A stretch of 64,000 nt of DNA from an uncultured Clostridia bacterium (GTDB taxonomy: Bacteria; Bacillota; Clostridia; Oscillospirales; Ruminococcaceae), in the NCBI GenBank assembly GCA_947631115.1, contig CANRKB010000003.1:62001-126000 (forward strand), written 5' to 3'. The notes beneath the pieces are model-generated. The model did no database searches. It saw nothing but the letters and a program-made list of their open reading frames with translations, and was not told the DNA's origin. Both the position numbers and the translations under genes were made by a program. Below, piece by piece: positions 62,375-64,000 of the stretch. Each line of letters opens with the position of its first letter. Position 1 is the stretch's first letter.

Positions 62375-63220
62375 ATGGAAGAAAACGAACAGACTATTGA
62401 CCTCAGGGTCTTGTGGAAAATTTTAAAAGATCACTGGCTGCCAATAGTTGCATGCGCTATCATAGCCGCCGTTGTGGGGCTTGTCCTTTCAATAGCGGTA
62501 ATACCGAAGCAATTTACCTCCGAGGCTACGATGGTCGTTAAAAACACCGACGACAGTTCTACAAGCACGCTTCTTAACATAAACGATATAAACGCGGCGC
62601 AGAAAATGGTCGCTACCTGTCAGATAGTTTTTACGACGAACCACGTTCTCAGCGAGCTTCAGTCATCGTTCGGAAATTATTCGATAAATGAACTGAAAGA
62701 TATGATAGTCATAGAAGCTGTAAATAATACGGAAATACTTAAAGTTTCCGTTACAACGCTTAACGCGCAGACTTCTACCGATATAGCCACAAAACTTACG
62801 GAACTCGCGATGACAGAGTTTAAGAGCGTTTATGATAACGGCTCAATAAAGCTCTTGTCCGAACCGCAGTATCCCGAAGCGCCGACGTTCCCGAGTGTTC
62901 CGATGTTTACGGTAGTAGGACTGTTTATAGGTCTTGTGGTGTCGTATATCGTTTTCCTTGTAATAGAAATGGTCGATATAAAGGTAAAGCCCGACGACGA
63001 CCTTATGCAGCTTTACGGTATACCCGTGTTTGCTGAAATTATGAATTTTGAGCTGTCGGATAAAGCGAGCTACAAGTACAACTACTATTCGCACACCGGC
63101 TCCGAGTCATCTCAGAAACCCAAACTTAAGACCGATCCGAATGTGAAACCTATCGAGGGGAAACTGCAAGACGCTTCTGTCGCTGATAAGATCGGCGACA
63201 AGAGAAAGGAAAACGCCTGA
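62375..63220 (+). CDS. cpsC: Wzz/CpsC-type chain length determinant and kinase activator
   Basis: The 281-residue protein has a Wzz domain: a helix at about 26-48 after DLRVLWKILKDHWLPIV, an external loop, and a second helix at about 178-200 preceded by the Pro-rich PQYPEAPTFPSVP. The cytoplasmic C-terminus is hydrophilic. It controls chain length and activates the tyrosine kinase encoded next. It overlaps cpsD by one base. Confidence 0.9.
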   Translation: MEENEQTIDLRVLWKILKDHWLPIVACAIIAAVVGLVLSIAVIPKQFTSEATMVVKNTDDSSTSTLLNINDINAAQKMVATCQIVFTTNHVLSELQSSFGNYSINELKDMIVIEAVNNTEILKVSVTTLNAQTSTDIATKLTELAMTEFKSVYDNGSIKLLSEPQYPEAPTFPSVPMFTVVGLFIGLVVSYIVFLVIEMVDIKVKPDDDLMQLYGIPVFAEIMNFELSDKASYKYNYYSHTGSESSQKPKLKTDPNVKPIEGKLQDASVADKIGDKRKENA

Positions 63221-63948
63221 TGATGACTAAACAGAAAAAAGGTGCAAGACTTCCGATAAGTCAGTCGAGAAAGTTTATCCTGTCCGACAACACTCAGTTT
63301 GTTATAAAAGAAGCTTATAAGACGGCAAGAGCGAATATAATGTTCTCTCTTTCGCAGTCGGATAAGAAAATCGTGGTTGTAACGAGCTGCTCGCCCGCTG
63401 AGGGAAAAAGCACGAACTGCCTGAACCTCGCAATGACAATGGCGGAAACGGGCGCGTCGGTTCTTCTTATAGACGCCGACCTCAGAAAGCCCATACAACA
63501 TTCGCTTCTGAAGCTTGATAATAAAAAGGGTCTGTCCTCTATTCTGGGAGGAATTACGGGAGATATAGGAAAGACGATAAAAAAGAACGTCAGAGAAAAC
63601 CTCGATGTTCTTACGTCGGGTCCTATCCCGCCAAACCCCGCGGAGCTTATCTCGGGAAAAAGAATGGGAGAGCTTCTGGATATTGTCGGCGGTCATTATG
63701 ACTATGTATTCATTGACACCCCGCCCGTTATGGTGGTTACAGACGCGTTTCTTATGAACGATTCTGTCGCGGGAATAGTCTTTGTAATAAAAGAGGGTTC
63801 TACTACCCATGTAGAGATCAAAGAAGCCATTCAAAAAGCTAAGCTTATGAACGCTAAAGTTCTGGGAATGGTAAAAGTAAACTGCGATTATAAAGGAAAG
63901 TCGGGTTATTCCTCTTATAAGTACAAATACGAATATAAGAACACCTGA
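63220..63948 (+). CDS. cpsD: CpsD/CapB family tyrosine kinase
   Basis: The 242-residue BY-kinase has Walker A SCSPAEGKSTNCLNLA, Walker A' LLIDADLRKP and Walker B YVFIDTPP. The C-terminus has a tyrosine cluster (GYSSYKYKYEYKN) that is autophosphorylated in the family. With CpsC and CpsB it regulates capsule or exopolysaccharide export. ATGATG gives two possible starts, at 63220 and 63223. Confidence 0.93.
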   Translation: MMTKQKKGARLPISQSRKFILSDNTQFVIKEAYKTARANIMFSLSQSDKKIVVVTSCSPAEGKSTNCLNLAMTMAETGASVLLIDADLRKPIQHSLLKLDNKKGLSSILGGITGDIGKTIKKNVRENLDVLTSGPIPPNPAELISGKRMGELLDIVGGHYDYVFIDTPPVMVVTDAFLMNDSVAGIVFVIKEGSTTHVEIKEAIQKAKLMNAKVLGMVKVNCDYKGKSGYSSYKYKYEYKNT

Positions 63949-63967
63949 CAAATTTTAGGTAAGCCTT

Positions 63968-64000
63968 ATGACGGATTTTCATTCGCATATTCTCCCGGGT
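63968..64000 (+). CDS. cpsB: CpsB/CapC-type PHP tyrosine phosphatase, truncated
   Basis: Only 11 residues are in the window: MTDFHSHILPG. DFHSHILPG is the N-terminal metal-binding motif of PHP-family tyrosine phosphatases that dephosphorylate CpsD. An AGGT site seven bases upstream and the position after cpsD agree. The remainder lies beyond the window. Confidence 0.75.
   Translation, partial: MTDFHSHILPG

Overview
This 64 kb window is chromosomal DNA from an endospore-forming member of the Clostridia, most likely an Oscillospiraceae/Ruminococcaceae-type gut Firmicute. The signs are low-to-moderate GC, Shine-Dalgarno sites of the AGGAGG type, sigma-A promoters with 17-base spacers, sporulation genes (spoVS, ymdB, a cwlD-like amidase), firmicute gene strings (asp23-fakA-recG, rsmD-coaD, DUF1858-trmK-nif3) and DUF6709/YesL/VanZ-type membrane proteins. 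I see no rRNA, tRNA, CRISPR array, transposase or phage gene.

Layout. 1-7.2 kb (minus): alaS, a HIT protein, holA and an RNase M5-like Toprim gene, followed by an MBOAT O-acyltransferase and a truncated DHHW partner for polysaccharide acylation. 7.4-14.2 kb (minus): a small Tic20/DUF4870-like membrane protein, then purB-recJ-relA-MBL hydrolase from a clear promoter. 14.4-15.2 kb (plus): cwlD-like amidase. 15.2-23.6 kb (minus): an eight-gene run ACT-UPF0210-Lrp-aminotransferase-ispE-asp23-fakA-recG. 23.8-27.3 kb (plus): uvrC-rsmD-coaD-coiled-coil protein, ending in a bidirectional terminator.

27.3-33.2 kb (minus) is the most unusual part. A perfect-spacing promoter starts a tightly packed run of seven genes. 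The first encodes a 283-residue protein with a short helical N-terminus and about 165 residues filled with (F/Y)GS motifs. It is followed by two tandem paralogous membrane proteins (DUF6709-like), a DUF6734/glycosyltransferase-like protein, a Sir2 deacylase, a zinc-ribbon membrane protein and a TPM-domain protein. Upstream is a separate zinc-ribbon/membrane/propeller-like protein.

35.2-38.3 kb (plus): thiE-DUF3781-thiD-thiC, without a recognisable TPP riboswitch. 38.3-42.4 kb: a MATE exporter and an ECF sigma/anti-sigma pair, separated by three copies of a roughly 280-base interspersed element. Its hairpins differ in sequence between copies but keep their pairing; a fourth, partial copy is inverted and supplies the MATE stop codon. 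42.4-51.3 kb (minus): one long run DUF1858-trmK-nif3-rqcH-valS-nucleotidyltransferase-APH-like kinase-radical SAM. 51.5-61.4 kb (plus): aspS with a divergent sigma-like gene and a large acidic membrane protein, an unlisted 34-residue membrane peptide gene, YesL/DUF624, purA-ymdB-spoVS, ansA and a uridine-kinase-like gene. 61.6-64 kb (plus): a short upstream ORF, vanZ-like, then cpsC-cpsD-cpsB (truncated), the start of a capsule/exopolysaccharide locus.

Most genes are ordinary housekeeping. The two things I would follow up first are the (F/Y)GS-repeat protein with its operon and the covarying interspersed hairpin element.
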